DNA of 55,995 nucleotides from a virus. Numbering within the stretch: position 1 is the first letter of the stretch; each line of letters starts with the position of its first letter. Both the position numbers and the translations under genes were made by a program. The DNA lies in the IMG/VR virus record IMGVR_UViG_3300019892_000038, positions 1 to 55,995 of that record, one strand, 5' to 3'. Shown in pieces: positions 42,860 through 50,014 of the stretch. The notes under the pieces are model-generated. The model was not told the DNA's origin and did not search any database. It saw only the letters and a program-made list of their open reading frames with translations.

Positions 42860-42897
42860 TCACCGGTTGGCGGTTGGCGATTGCCAGTTGGCGGTTG
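42760..42897. repeat. 21-bp tandem array (iteron-like)
   Basis: Three exact units at 42760-42780, 42781-42801 and 42802-42822, each two GGATGGC heptamers followed by GGTTGCC. A degenerate fourth unit follows to 42850, then GGTTGGCGGTTGGCGATTGCC-like heptamers to about 42897. It overlaps the 3' end of the next gene. Heptamer-built tandem arrays near gene-poor DNA are typical of iterons or binding arrays; no replication gene is in the window. Confidence 0.75.
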
Positions 42898-43345
42898 TGA
42901 CAACTGATATTGACACGCGGTTGGCGGTTGGCACGTCATGGTCATGCTCGGTGATAATTGAGCGTAGTTGTCTGGTGAGTCGGCTGACACTGGTGACTGC
43001 TTTTGCGTGGTCAACGTGTTGTTGGGCGCTGAAGTGGTCACGGATGCCGGTGAGTGCGGCGTATGCTTCTTGGAGTGTGTCAATGATGATATTGGTTTTC
43101 TGGCGTGTGAGTGTCCGGGCAAAGAGGCAATCGCGTCGGGCGGATTGTGTGTCGGCGGTTGGATGTGGGCGACGGTCGGTGTCGGTGTATGCGACGTTAT
43201 CCATCACGTTCGTCTCAATTGTGTTTCGGAGTGCAAGTGGTTCCCAATGAACTTTGAGTGGCTCAGGAAACCAGTGTTGGGCGTCGAGACTTGTTGGATA
43301 TGGGGACGTCTTCAATGTGTCTGGTGACGTGTGTATGCTGTCCAT
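42860..43345 (-). CDS. Hypothetical protein, 161 residues
   Basis: The ATG at 43345 (MDSIHTSPDTLKTSPYPTSL) is preferred over a start in simple-repeat DNA. The middle PEPLKVHWEPLALRNTIETN, then TRQKTNIIIDTLQEAYAALT and IRDHFSAQQHVDHAKAVTSV, is a helical domain. The C-terminal ANWQSPTANR is encoded by the start of the 21-bp repeat region, so its end may vary. Function unknown. Confidence 0.5.
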   Translation of the reverse strand: MDSIHTSPDTLKTSPYPTSLDAQHWFPEPLKVHWEPLALRNTIETNVMDNVAYTDTDRRPHPTADTQSARRDCLFARTLTRQKTNIIIDTLQEAYAALTGIRDHFSAQQHVDHAKAVTSVSRLTRQLRSIITEHDHDVPTANRVSISVVTTANWQSPTANR

Positions 43346-43646
43346 GTCTTGTAAAACGTAGAGAATGGGCGATAGTAAGTGTGGCGATAGCAATAGATGT
43401 ACAATGGATTGCACGGTACTGTATTGGATTGGATTGCACGGTACTACACTGCACTGCACTGTACTGCATGATACTGCAATTGACTGCAATCAATCGCTGA
43501 TCGAAAGGTGTTTGCTTATGCGGCGCATCTGTCTACTCGCGTGGGTGACGCGTCAAATATCACCCTTTCTCTCCTCACGCGGTTTTCAATTAGTTAGTCA
43601 GTATCGGTGACAATAGAGCATGTCACCAAACGTGTCGGCATCGCAC
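43346..43646. other. Gene-free gap with short repeats
   Basis: It holds two copies of GGATTGCACGGTACT (43406-43420, 43431-43445) and a run of ACTGC/ACTGT pentamers (43440-43480). TCTCCTCACGCGG (about 43570) follows. Nothing like a gene is seen, apart from small frames in repeat DNA. Confidence 0.55.
43440..43480. repeat. ACTGC/ACTGT pentamer tract
   Basis: The same pentamer as at 25549-25587, in opposite orientation. Confidence 0.55.
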
Positions 43647-43808
43647 TCACATCGTGTTTAGCTCTTCATCACACCGTGCTAAGAGACGCTCACTGGTCGC
43701 CCAAGCTATTTCCTCAACTGGATACGCTGAACCTTCTGCAACCTGTGGAATCGGCTCTCCATCGAGCACACGCCCGCTCATGTGATGTAGGTCACCCATC
43801 CGACTCAT
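43647..43808 (-). CDS. 53-residue hypothetical protein
   Basis: MSRMGDLHHMSGRVLDGEPI, then PQVAEGSAYPVEEIAWATSE and RLLARCDEELNTM. It overlaps the upstream stop as ATGA, so it is translationally coupled to the 105-residue gene. No family is recognised. Confidence 0.55.
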   Translation of the reverse strand: MSRMGDLHHMSGRVLDGEPIPQVAEGSAYPVEEIAWATSERLLARCDEELNTM

Positions 43809-44122
43809 ACATTTACCTCCTCATCTGTGTCGCTCTGTGCATCCTCATAGCGGTGGCAGTAGAGCGCGTAATCATATGTGAGGTCATCATCGCATTCTGA
43901 CACCGTGTTTAGATCAAAGTCTGCGTCATTTATCTTATTCATCAGTATCGGCGAGATAAATATATCACTGGCAAACACGTCACAGATACAGATCAAGACC
44001 GTTTCCATCACCGGTGTGTCGTCACAGTGTCGGTCAACGTGCTCTACGTCATGTACGCAGTCGAGGTGGTCAACGCGTGCTACTATCTCCGGGTCGTCGG
44101 TCGTCAGTGTACTTTCAGACAT
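43805..44122 (-). CDS. Accessory small protein, 105 residues
   Basis: The ATG at 44122 (MSESTLTTDDPEIVARVDHL) lies 27 bases after the TATA-like box of the shared promoter cassette. The middle DCVHDVEHVDRHCDDTPVME has His/Cys spacing that could bind a metal. VLICICDVFASDIFISPILM follows. It is one of the MSES-type accessory genes. Function unknown; an early or host-takeover role is plausible. Confidence 0.55.
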   Translation of the reverse strand: MSESTLTTDDPEIVARVDHLDCVHDVEHVDRHCDDTPVMETVLICICDVFASDIFISPILMNKINDADFDLNTVSECDDDLTYDYALYCHRYEDAQSDTDEEVNV

Positions 44123-44175
44123 AGTACAGCTATTACTAGGAGAGGGAAGTATATAAGTCTGTCGGAATCCGATGG
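44121..44175 (-). promoter_or_regulatory. Accessory promoter cassette, copy 1
   Basis: Reading on the minus strand: CATCGGATTCCGACAGAC, TTATATAC box at about 44150-44157, then CTCTCCTAGTAATAGC and the ATG. The upstream CGGA-TTCCGACAGA resembles BRE-plus-TATA structure, and the 27-28 base box-to-ATG distance points to a leaderless mRNA. Confidence 0.65.
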
Positions 44176-44287
44176 TGATCCGTTGAGCGCAATCAGTCAC
44201 AGATTGACGTACGTTTCACAATCAGGCGTATTTCTAAACACCGGGTGCGTTTACTAGTAATTGGATCCTCGGTAAACGCATGTCAAG

Positions 44288-44836
44288 TTATTCGTCGTCA
44301 ACACCACTCGTTTGTTTCAATGCTTGCATATATGCTTCGTCCGGGTCCATGTCAATCTCAACGCGATCCGGTTCTTCATCAAGCTCGCCCACATCAAAGA
44401 GAAACTCGTTGAACTCTAGGCGTTTGTCTTGGGCTTGTGCCCACATGTCAGCGGCTTTCTCGCGCATTTTGCCAGCGGCACGGATGTCACCCGCTGCTTC
44501 CAATTTCTCGGCTTTCTCACCCAACTCACGCGCTGTTTTGGTGTGCTCTTCAATCACTTTCTCGCCAAGCATTGTTGTTTGGGCGACGGTTTTGTCACCG
44601 GCACGCTCACGGTAGTATTCTTGCAGGCGTTGGAAGTCGTGACTGATTGTGCTTTGATCGACATCGTATCTGGATGCGAGTTCGGTTTGGTTTACTTCCA
44701 TGTTGCGTGGGTGTCCGTATCGCTTGAGGTAGCGATATAGCTCTGCACGTCGTTCGACGTATGAGTAATTTGCTCGTGGTTTGTCGCTTGGTGGACTGAT
44801 TGCTGCGTACTCTGGTTGGTCGCTATCTTTTGCCAT
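44288..44836 (-). CDS. HTH DNA-binding protein, candidate small terminase subunit
   Basis: A 182-residue protein. The ATG at 44836 (MAKDSDQPEYAAISPPSDKP) is preferred. Residues about 30-85 contain a helix-turn-helix (NQTELASRYDVDQSTISHDF, then QRLQEYYRERAG). Residues about 85-150 form a long coiled coil (LGEKAEKLEAAGDIRAAGKM), and the C-terminus is acidic. N-terminal HTH, central oligomerising coil and acidic tail is the architecture of many TerS proteins; an HTH regulator is the alternative. It is on the same strand as TerL but 3.7 kb upstream. Confidence 0.55.
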   Translation of the reverse strand: MAKDSDQPEYAAISPPSDKPRANYSYVERRAELYRYLKRYGHPRNMEVNQTELASRYDVDQSTISHDFQRLQEYYRERAGDKTVAQTTMLGEKVIEEHTKTARELGEKAEKLEAAGDIRAAGKMREKAADMWAQAQDKRLEFNEFLFDVGELDEEPDRVEIDMDPDEAYMQALKQTSGVDDE

Positions 44837-45159
44837 CGCTGTCTGTTGATTTGGTCGTGACCCACCCAAATTAGTCTTATGAACGGCACACTACTGCGTT
44901 CAACCCATCGCCGTCATGCGATATCGGGTCATACACAACTGAAATCACGCCATCCATAACCCAACTATATACACGCCAATATGGACGGGCAACGCGGTAT
45001 CAACAGCGCAACTATGGCTCACAAGTGCAATGTATAGGCGCTCAACGCGGATCGATCAATGGCGTGTTGGGGTCGGGGTCGCCTTCAACCGCCAAAAAGA
45101 GCGCTGCAAGTGATTTGTGCCCTGTGCAACTGTCGCTGTGCAACGCGGTGTGTCGGCGC
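44837..45159. other. Gene-free gap with CAACGCGG repeats
   Basis: This 323-bp gap has three copies of CAACGCGG (44990, 45043, 45141). No ORF of normal composition is seen on either strand. Confidence 0.5.
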
Positions 45160-45750
45160 TTATCGCATCAGGTCACGTGCGTGTCCGGTATCGGTGTGTT
45201 CTTCAATGTACACGCGTGCCTCTGATTCGGTTTTGTCATAGGCAATCTTACAAATCTCGTAGCCACTAGCAACGATACGCTGTCGGTCAGTGTTCGATAG
45301 TGCAACTGCGTCTGGCTCAACATCGAATTTCAGTGAGAGGTAGTCATCGCGCAGTATCTCATCATCTGAGCGGATATAGCCAGACGCATCGGTCGTGTTT
45401 CTGAGTGCGGTGCCAATATCGTGGAGTGTGCTGTCGGCATCGGGCGTGGCGTATGTGACCATCGACTGTGGAATCACGTAGACGCGGAGCACAGGCGTGT
45501 CAAGGGCGTCTGGATTAGCAACGGCGACGAAGGCAATCTCGTACCCAGCGGTGTCAATCTGGGCGATACGCCCGCTTCCAAGTGGCACGGTCTGTGGTTT
45601 CTCGGCGGCGTAGTCAAGGGTGAGGATTTCTGGCTCATCTTTAAACACGCGTCCGTCAACGGCATCGGTGCGGTCTGCAAGGCGGTTCGCAACGGCGGTT
45701 CGGTCATCACTTTCTGCGACTGTCTCGCTTCGGCGTGTACTTTCAGACAT
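45160..45750 (-). CDS. Accessory protein, two-unit member of the small acidic family
   Basis: A 196-residue protein: MSESTRRSETVAESDDRTAV, then ANRLADRTDAVDGRVFKDEP and AQIDTAGYEIAFVAVANPDA. A second half repeats the style (RQRIVASGYEICKIAYDKTE). The 'LADRTDAVD' and 'I---GYEI--i' units recur in the products of 47981-48265 and 47265-47570, which defines a paralogous family. The promoter cassette lies directly upstream. Function unknown. Confidence 0.55.
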   Translation of the reverse strand: MSESTRRSETVAESDDRTAVANRLADRTDAVDGRVFKDEPEILTLDYAAEKPQTVPLGSGRIAQIDTAGYEIAFVAVANPDALDTPVLRVYVIPQSMVTYATPDADSTLHDIGTALRNTTDASGYIRSDDEILRDDYLSLKFDVEPDAVALSNTDRQRIVASGYEICKIAYDKTESEARVYIEEHTDTGHARDLMR

Positions 45751-45798
45751 AGTACACTCACTACTAGGAGAGGTAAGTTAATAAGTCTTACGAAGTCT
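45748..45798 (-). promoter_or_regulatory. Accessory promoter cassette, copy 2
   Basis: CTTCGTAAGACTTATTAAC with TTATTAA box at about 45778-45785, 28 bases before the ATG. Confidence 0.65.
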
Positions 45799-45909
45799 GG
45801 ATGCTATTCACGGTCTGCGACGTGTTGGGCGTGTTGGATGGCACAATTGTATGTCATGGCGTGTGGCAACGGCAACGAGGATCGAGGATTGGTGTCTGTG
45901 GTGGATTGA

Positions 45910-45945
45910 AATGTATATGTACATATGAGATGTATATATACATTT
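45910..45945 (-). promoter_or_regulatory. Composite dyad element, copy 6
   Basis: Near-palindrome ATGTATATGTACAT, ATGAG, then ATGTATATATACAT, followed by ATGGGTGGATAGTATG. The closest minus-strand start is 160 bp away, farther than for most copies. Confidence 0.6.
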
Positions 45946-46085
45946 GTGTGATGGGTGGATAGTATGTGGTCTGTCGTTGTACTGGATGCGGATGCAGACG
46001 TAGATGTAGCAATAGACGTCTTCAACTGGTGTGTCAAACGCGCTTATTGTGCTGCTGGCAACGATAGGGGTGCGTGGTTACGCGC

Positions 46086-46700
46086 TTATTCGTCGGCTTC
46101 TGGATCATCCGTAGATAGCTGTTTCCGCATCTCTGATTTGAGTTTACGTTTCAGCGAGCGCATCAGGTCTCGTTCGTCAACACTGTAGCGCGTGGATAGC
46201 TGTTTCCGCATCTCTTCTTTGAGTTGTGTTCGTAGCCCGTGCATGAGTTCTTCTTCATCGAGTCTGTGCCAGAAGTCATCTATCTCAATCTCGTCTGTCG
46301 GTGGCTCATACGACGATTCAGAGTCATACCACATCGTACTCAAATGTAGCTCAACCCATTCTTCGTCACTCTCAAACACCCATTGCTGTCTGTAATCGTG
46401 GTCATCGGCTGGTCTATAAAAGACAAGATTTTCGTTGTCAACCGTCACAGGCTCTGTGTTTTCCAATCGGTAGTAGCTCTCTGAGAGCTTCGCATGGGCG
46501 CGGTTCGGTATCATCGGGCTGTCGTCATCGACACGCACCTGCAACTCCATATCTCTGCCATTCGGAGTCGCTCCGTACCCAACAAGCATCGTATCAGTTT
46601 TCTCGCGCATCGCTTGGATTATCTCAATTTCCTCGTCGTCAATCATGTGCACGTCGTCTCGCAACTGTTCTATCGGTCTCGGGTACTGTTTCACCGTCAC
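46086..46700 (-). CDS. Accessory protein, 204 residues, with repeated C-terminal helices
   Basis: A GTG start at 46700 gives MTVKQYPRPIEQLRDDVHMI. The middle YRLENTEPVTVDNENLVFYR, then WVELHLSTMWYDSESSYEPP, is beta-rich. The C-terminus has two similar helices (HGLRTQLKEEMRKQLSTRYS, then LMRSLKRKLKSEMRKQLSTD), a tandem duplication typical of oligomerising or membrane-edge helices. The promoter cassette precedes it. Function unknown. Confidence 0.55.
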   Translation of the reverse strand: MTVKQYPRPIEQLRDDVHMIDDEEIEIIQAMREKTDTMLVGYGATPNGRDMELQVRVDDDSPMIPNRAHAKLSESYYRLENTEPVTVDNENLVFYRPADDHDYRQQWVFESDEEWVELHLSTMWYDSESSYEPPTDEIEIDDFWHRLDEEELMHGLRTQLKEEMRKQLSTRYSVDERDLMRSLKRKLKSEMRKQLSTDDPEADE

Positions 46701-46750
46701 ATATGTTCGTAGGAGAGGAGAGAATATAAGTCTTTCTATCTGATTCTTGC
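46698..46750 (-). promoter_or_regulatory. Accessory promoter cassette, copy 3 (diverged)
   Basis: TATA-like CTTATATTC at about 46732-46740, then TCTCCTCTCCTACG and the GTG start 32 bases on. Upstream sequence is less conserved. Confidence 0.5.
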
Positions 46751-46753
46751 AGT

Positions 46754-46766
46754 GGCGATGATCGCC
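46754..46766. repeat. GGCGATNATCGCC palindrome, copy 7
   Basis: GGCGATGATCGCC beside the promoter of the 204-residue gene, followed by CGGATGGCAGTTGTC, which resembles the heptamers of the 42.8-kb array. Confidence 0.65.
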
Positions 46767-46862
46767 GGATGGCAGTTGTCGGATGGCGGGTGATGGATGC
46801 GCACTTTCAGTTGCTCGATCTCAAAAAGAAAGGTGAAACTGCAATCGGCTACTACAACGACG

Positions 46863-47168
46863 TTAGAGCAAGTACTGTGGCGTGAGAATCACCAACAATC
46901 GCGCTTCGTCGTAGCCATCCGATGTTATCCTCATTCCGCTCACTACATACTCGTTTTCAAACAGCAACTGGATACCATCATCCGTAAGCCCATCCGAAAA
47001 GTCCTCATCAGGGATATCTTCAAACGCAAGCACAAGTCGTGTTAGTCCCGCATCGCCCTCGGTTACAGTCCAAAAGTCGGTGTACCCAAGCTCCGGGGCA
47101 AGCTGTCGTGCGTCTGACTCAATTCGTTCCTGTACATCCGGGTCTATCTGATGTGTACTCTCAGACAT
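46863..47168 (-). CDS. Accessory small protein, 101 residues
   Basis: MSESTHQIDPDVQERIESDA, then PELGYTDFWTVTEGDAGLTR and DGIQLLFENEYVVSGMRITS. A compact acidic alpha/beta protein. An ERIESDARQLAPELGYTDFW run resembles the LADRT unit of the family in style but is not a clear match. It has its own promoter cassette. Function unknown. Confidence 0.55.
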   Translation of the reverse strand: MSESTHQIDPDVQERIESDARQLAPELGYTDFWTVTEGDAGLTRLVLAFEDIPDEDFSDGLTDDGIQLLFENEYVVSGMRITSDGYDEARLLVILTPQYLL

Positions 47169-47225
47169 ACTACACTCACTACTAGGGGAGGGAGGTTAAT
47201 AAGTCTTGTGATTTCCGATGGCGAT
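47166..47225 (-). promoter_or_regulatory. Accessory promoter cassette, copy 4
   Basis: Box TTATTAAC at about 47196-47203, 28 bases before the ATG. The upstream sequence CATCGGAAATCACAAGAC is a diverged version of the usual CGGACTTCGACAGAC. Confidence 0.6.
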
Positions 47226-47264
47226 CTGTTGCACGCAACAAAAAGAGAGGGCGTATGCCCCTAT

Positions 47265-47570
47265 TTACTCGTCAATCGGCTGTAGTCGCACCTGCATATA
47301 CGGTCTGCCGTTCATCTCAGACTCTCCATACTCAATACTCTCTGGCATATACTGTAACTCAACACACGGCTCCATGTCCACGTTACTGATTTGTGGTCGA
47401 TCAACGTCAGTTTCAAAGTACAGTGACAAGCACGGTTCACCATCTGGTGTCATATGGACGTGACACCCAACTGCGCCGGTCTTGTCCGCAAGTTTCTCGC
47501 CATCTGTTTCGAGTTTCTCCGTTACATCCGCGTCGATTTCGCCGTCTATGTCTGTTCTCGTCTCTGACAT
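47265..47570 (-). CDS. Accessory small protein, family member
   Basis: The ATG at 47570 (MSETRTDIDGEIDADVTEKL) fits the promoter. 101 residues: TDGEKLADKTGAVGCHVHMT, then PDGEPCLSLYFETDVDRPQI and YGESEMNGRPYMQVRLQPID. LADKTGAVG aligns with LADRTDAVD of the 45160-45750 product. Two Cys and one or two His may bind a metal. Function unknown. Confidence 0.55.
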   Translation of the reverse strand: MSETRTDIDGEIDADVTEKLETDGEKLADKTGAVGCHVHMTPDGEPCLSLYFETDVDRPQISNVDMEPCVELQYMPESIEYGESEMNGRPYMQVRLQPIDE

Positions 47571-47620
47571 ACTACAATCTATATTAGGAGGGGAGAGTAT
47601 ATAAGTCTGTCGAAGTCCGA
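47568..47620 (-). promoter_or_regulatory. Accessory promoter cassette, copy 5
   Basis: CATCGGACTTCGACAGAC then TTATATAC (box 47598-47605), TCTCCCCTCCTAATATAG, 28 bases to the ATG. This is close to the consensus. Confidence 0.65.
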
Positions 47621-47666
47621 TGAACGTGCCACATAGCACAACTACGTCGGATGCATAGCGTGTGCA

Positions 47667-47942
47667 ATGTCACTGAGAGATATAACGGCGGCACTTGCAG
47701 ATATTGTTGCAGCAATTTTGCTGGTTTCATTCGCGTCGTATATCGGGTTGTCAATTCTTGCGGTTGCCGGTGCGTCATTACAGCGTGTTGGTCCGGTCTG
47801 GATTGGACTGTATGGGTTTCTGTTGCTGATGAGTGCGACAAAACTGTATGGCGCTGGCGTGTATAATGCGGTGAAGTCGATTGGGGGGCAGTTGCTTGGT
47901 GCTGACGCATCAGATCGACAGCAAGCGAATACCAAAAAATAG
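47667..47942 (+). CDS. Small membrane protein on the opposite strand
   Basis: A 91-residue plus-strand protein: MSLRDITAALADIVAAILLV, then SFASYIGLSILAVAGASLQR and VGPVWIGLYGFLLLMSATKL. Two to three membrane segments (about 8-30, 34-54 and 55-70) and a polar end (ASDRQQANTKK). It lies between two minus-strand accessory genes and lacks the shared cassette. Its function is unknown; holin or membrane stress protein are possibilities. Confidence 0.6.
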   Translation: MSLRDITAALADIVAAILLVSFASYIGLSILAVAGASLQRVGPVWIGLYGFLLLMSATKLYGAGVYNAVKSIGGQLLGADASDRQQANTKK

Positions 47943-47980
47943 GACCGCACTCAAACGCCAACTGGCTGTGTGTGTGTGTG

Positions 47981-48265
47981 TTATTCTCGTCGGACGTGCA
48001 CAACGAGGTCGCCGTCAAAGCCGGGGCGTGAGCCAGCAAATATTTTGTCAATCACATATCCCAGTTCATGAATCTTCGCTGTCTGGTCTGACCCAACTGC
48101 GCGTCCGCCAATCTCGTCTTCGTCATAGGCGAGGATTATTCGCTGGAAGTCAAAGGATATGTGGTGGTCAACGGCGTCTGTGTATCCGACCAATCGTTTC
48201 GCGTCATATTCTAACTGTGCATCCTGCGCTGCGACCGTCTCGGCTCGTGTAGTGCTTTCAGACAT
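47981..48265 (-). CDS. Accessory small protein, family member
   Basis: A 94-residue protein: MSESTTRAETVAAQDAQLEY, then DAKRLVGYTDAVDHHISFDF and QTAKIHELGYVIDKIFAGSR. It aligns by eye with the first half of the 45160-45750 product (MSEST-R-ETV, LA-RTDAVD, GS---A-I---GY-I--i). Promoter cassette directly upstream. Function unknown. Confidence 0.6.
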   Translation of the reverse strand: MSESTTRAETVAAQDAQLEYDAKRLVGYTDAVDHHISFDFQRIILAYDEDEIGGRAVGSDQTAKIHELGYVIDKIFAGSRPGFDGDLVVHVRRE

Positions 48266-48315
48266 ACTACACTCATTACTAAGAGAGGAGAGTTAATAAG
48301 TCTGTCGAAGTCCGA
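48263..48315 (-). promoter_or_regulatory. Accessory promoter cassette, copy 6
   Basis: CTTCGACAGAC then TTATTAAC (box 48293-48300), 28 bases to the ATG. Confidence 0.65.
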
Positions 48316-48355
48316 TGGAGATCCGTTGAACGCAATAAAAAAGAGAGGGTGTCGC

Positions 48356-48571
48356 TTACGCGTCAATCCATTCGTATCGGTCGCCCCGGTTGTCGTCAAC
48401 GTCATGTGCGGGAACAGTAGGACCGATGGACGACACATCGTCGCCAACGGTGGTGATGGTCTCCGGTTGCTGTGTCTTCGTTGCATAGCCGGGGAAGCCG
48501 TCTGAGTCAAATACACGTTCAACTGCGTACAGTACCTCGTCATTCTCAGTGTCTCGTATTTTTCGGGACAC
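48356..48571 (-). CDS. Accessory small protein, 71 residues
   Basis: A GTG start gives MSRKIRDTENDEVLYAVERV, then FDSDGFPGYATKTQQPETIT and TVGDDVSSIGPTVPAHDVDD. Compact and acidic; no family is recognised. The promoter cassette lies upstream with a GATTAAAAG-type box. Confidence 0.5.
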   Translation of the reverse strand: MSRKIRDTENDEVLYAVERVFDSDGFPGYATKTQQPETITTVGDDVSSIGPTVPAHDVDDNRGDRYEWIDA

Positions 48572-48625
48572 ATATCTATTAGGAAGGGAGAGATTAAAAG
48601 TTTGTCGAAGTCTGATGGCGATCTG
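48569..48625 (-). promoter_or_regulatory. Accessory promoter cassette, copy 7
   Basis: CATCAGACTTCGACAAACTT then TTTTAATC (box 48592-48600), 21-28 bases to the GTG. Spacing is one of the shorter in the set. Confidence 0.55.
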
Positions 48626-48657
48626 TTGACGGCAATAAAAAGAGAGGAGTCGATTAC

Positions 48658-49089
48658 TTACACGGGGATATCAACAGTACCGAACTGCTGATAATCCCAC
48701 GCATCATCGCGGTCGCCGTCAAAGTATTTCTCAGCCAGTAACTCAAACGCCTGTTTTGCCTGAGTGTCATTTGAATACTCCGCTTCGCCTCGTACCAGTG
48801 CTGCCAACTCGTCTTTACCCATCTGCCGGATATACTCATTTGTCAGCTCAAACGGTATTTTCTGTGAATCGTCATTAAAACGATTCAACTCCCAGTCTCG
48901 AAGTCGCTCCGCGCTTACTGATCCAATGCCGTCATACTCGATATAGGGCTTGCTGCTTATGACTGCCGCTTGCAGCTCTTCAACGGTGTCGAACGCGTCC
49001 GCGATTGGTCTGGCACTCTGTGTCTCTGTGACACGGAGGTTGAGCACTCGCTTTACGTCTTCAACTGTTAGTGGGTTCTTCTGTCCCAT
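48658..49089 (-). CDS. Accessory protein with helix-hairpin-helix-like segment
   Basis: The ATG at 49089 (MGQKNPLTVEDVKRVLNLRV) fits the promoter. 143 residues. ELQAAVISSKPYIEYDGIGS, then VSAERLRDWELNRFN resembles a helix-hairpin-helix ('I-GIG---A--I---') which would imply non-specific DNA or RNA contact. The C-terminal MGKDELAALVRGEAEYSNDT helical part may oligomerise. Function unknown. Confidence 0.55.
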   Translation of the reverse strand: MGQKNPLTVEDVKRVLNLRVTETQSARPIADAFDTVEELQAAVISSKPYIEYDGIGSVSAERLRDWELNRFNDDSQKIPFELTNEYIRQMGKDELAALVRGEAEYSNDTQAKQAFELLAEKYFDGDRDDAWDYQQFGTVDIPV

Positions 49090-49135
49090 ATCTGTACTTA
49101 GGAGAGGGAAGTTAATAAGTCTGTCGAAGTCCGTT
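49087..49135 (-). promoter_or_regulatory. Accessory promoter cassette, copy 8
   Basis: ACGGACTTCGACAGAC then TTATTAAC (box 49112-49119), 24-25 bases to the ATG. Confidence 0.65.
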
Positions 49136-49175
49136 GGCTGGCTGTTGCGAGCAACAAAAAGAGAGGGCACACACC

Positions 49176-49688
49176 CTATTCAGTCGTCCATTCAGTCGGC
49201 GTGTCATCATCATCACTCGCCCACTGTGTGTGCTCAGACTCCTCGATCATCTGATAGAGTTTCGACGGACTGTACTCGTCACTCAACAATACCTCGTGCT
49301 CAAAGCCGTCAAACGCGTGTGCGTCACCGAGTGTCTCTACAACCTCTGCAAGCACGTCATCAGGGACTGCGCGCAAATGAGACCTCTCACGCTCACTACC
49401 AACATAGTATTCGACAATCACGTCATAGGCGTCTGGCGATGGCGGTTCATAGCCGATTTCCATTATGTCTCGGTCTGGCACAATCACAGTCACACTCAAT
49501 GTCGGTGTTAACGACAACTCGATACCACCTCTGCCATGCACAACAGCGTGGTGTGCCAGCGACTCAATCAGTGGGTCTGTCTGGACACGTTCCAACACAC
49601 TCGTTCGGAGGTTCAAGCCCTGATAGTGTTTATATAGCGTTTCTTCTGCAGCATCGGTGTCTACCGTCTCAGATAATTCTTCTGTCAC
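49176..49688 (-). CDS. Accessory protein, 170 residues
   Basis: A GTG start at 49688 (VTEELSETVDTDAAEETLYK) is placed by the promoter. Body: HYQGLNLRTSVLERVQTDPL, then HHAVVHGRGGIELSLTPTLS and YDVIVEYYVGSERERSHLRA. The acidic end (ASDDDDTPTEWTTE) is typical of haloarchaeal proteins. No family recognised. Confidence 0.5.
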   Translation of the reverse strand: MTEELSETVDTDAAEETLYKHYQGLNLRTSVLERVQTDPLIESLAHHAVVHGRGGIELSLTPTLSVTVIVPDRDIMEIGYEPPSPDAYDVIVEYYVGSERERSHLRAVPDDVLAEVVETLGDAHAFDGFEHEVLLSDEYSPSKLYQMIEESEHTQWASDDDDTPTEWTTE

Positions 49689-49735
49689 AGATATACGTAA
49701 GTGGGGAGAGTATATAAGACCGTCGCTCTGGTATT
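49686..49735 (-). promoter_or_regulatory. Accessory promoter cassette, copy 9
   Basis: AGAGCGACGGTC then TTATATAC (box 49711-49718), 23-28 bases to the GTG. The upstream part differs from consensus. Confidence 0.6.
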
Positions 49736-49769
49736 GGGATCGATGGCGCATTGACTAACAGCATCCAGA

Positions 49770-49833
49770 TTTGAAATATACATCTCGGTCGGTTGCAGAT
49801 GTATATGTACATTTGAAATGTATATATACATTT
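49770..49833 (-). promoter_or_regulatory. Composite dyad element, copy 7
   Basis: Core 49798-49833 (near-palindrome ATGTATATGTACAT, TTGAA, ATGTATATATACAT) and half-site TTTGAAATATACATCT at 49770-49785. ATGGGTGTGTAGTATG follows. It lies 110 bp from the GTG of the 170-residue gene. Confidence 0.65.
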
Positions 49834-49919
49834 GCGTAATGGGTGTGTAGTATGTAGTGAGTGTGGATGTGGATGCGGATGTGGATGCTGCCCATCCATG
49901 TTGTGTCAACCGCGTGACT

Positions 49920-49932
49920 GGTGATTATCGCC
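49920..49932. repeat. GGCGATNATCGCC-like palindrome, copy 8 (imperfect)
   Basis: GGTGATTATCGCC, one mismatch, about 90 bp from dyad copy 7. Confidence 0.5.
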
Positions 49933-50014
49933 ATTGGATCGTGTTGGATCCAAGCGCGTGGCAACCGCAAAACAGAGTATCGTGTCACAACCGCCGTGGC
50001 GTCGGTCGTCGCAA

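Noticed and set aside
42760-42897. CRISPR array
   Set aside because: Units abut with no unique spacers, so it is a tandem repeat, not CRISPR.
45804-46037. 77-residue minus-strand ORF across dyad copy 6
   Set aside because: It translates the palindromes and simple repeats (HLICTYTFQ-type peptide), which recurs at other dyad copies in different frames and so is not a gene.
47584-48051. 155-residue minus-strand ORF opposite the membrane protein
   Set aside because: Antisense to the better-supported 47667-47942 membrane gene and through a promoter cassette. Rejected as a shadow.
3048-49833. Insertion sequence or MITE explanation for the seven dyad copies
   Set aside because: No target-site duplication or terminal inverted repeats beyond the palindromes, and all copies sit in comparable regulatory positions between minus-strand genes.
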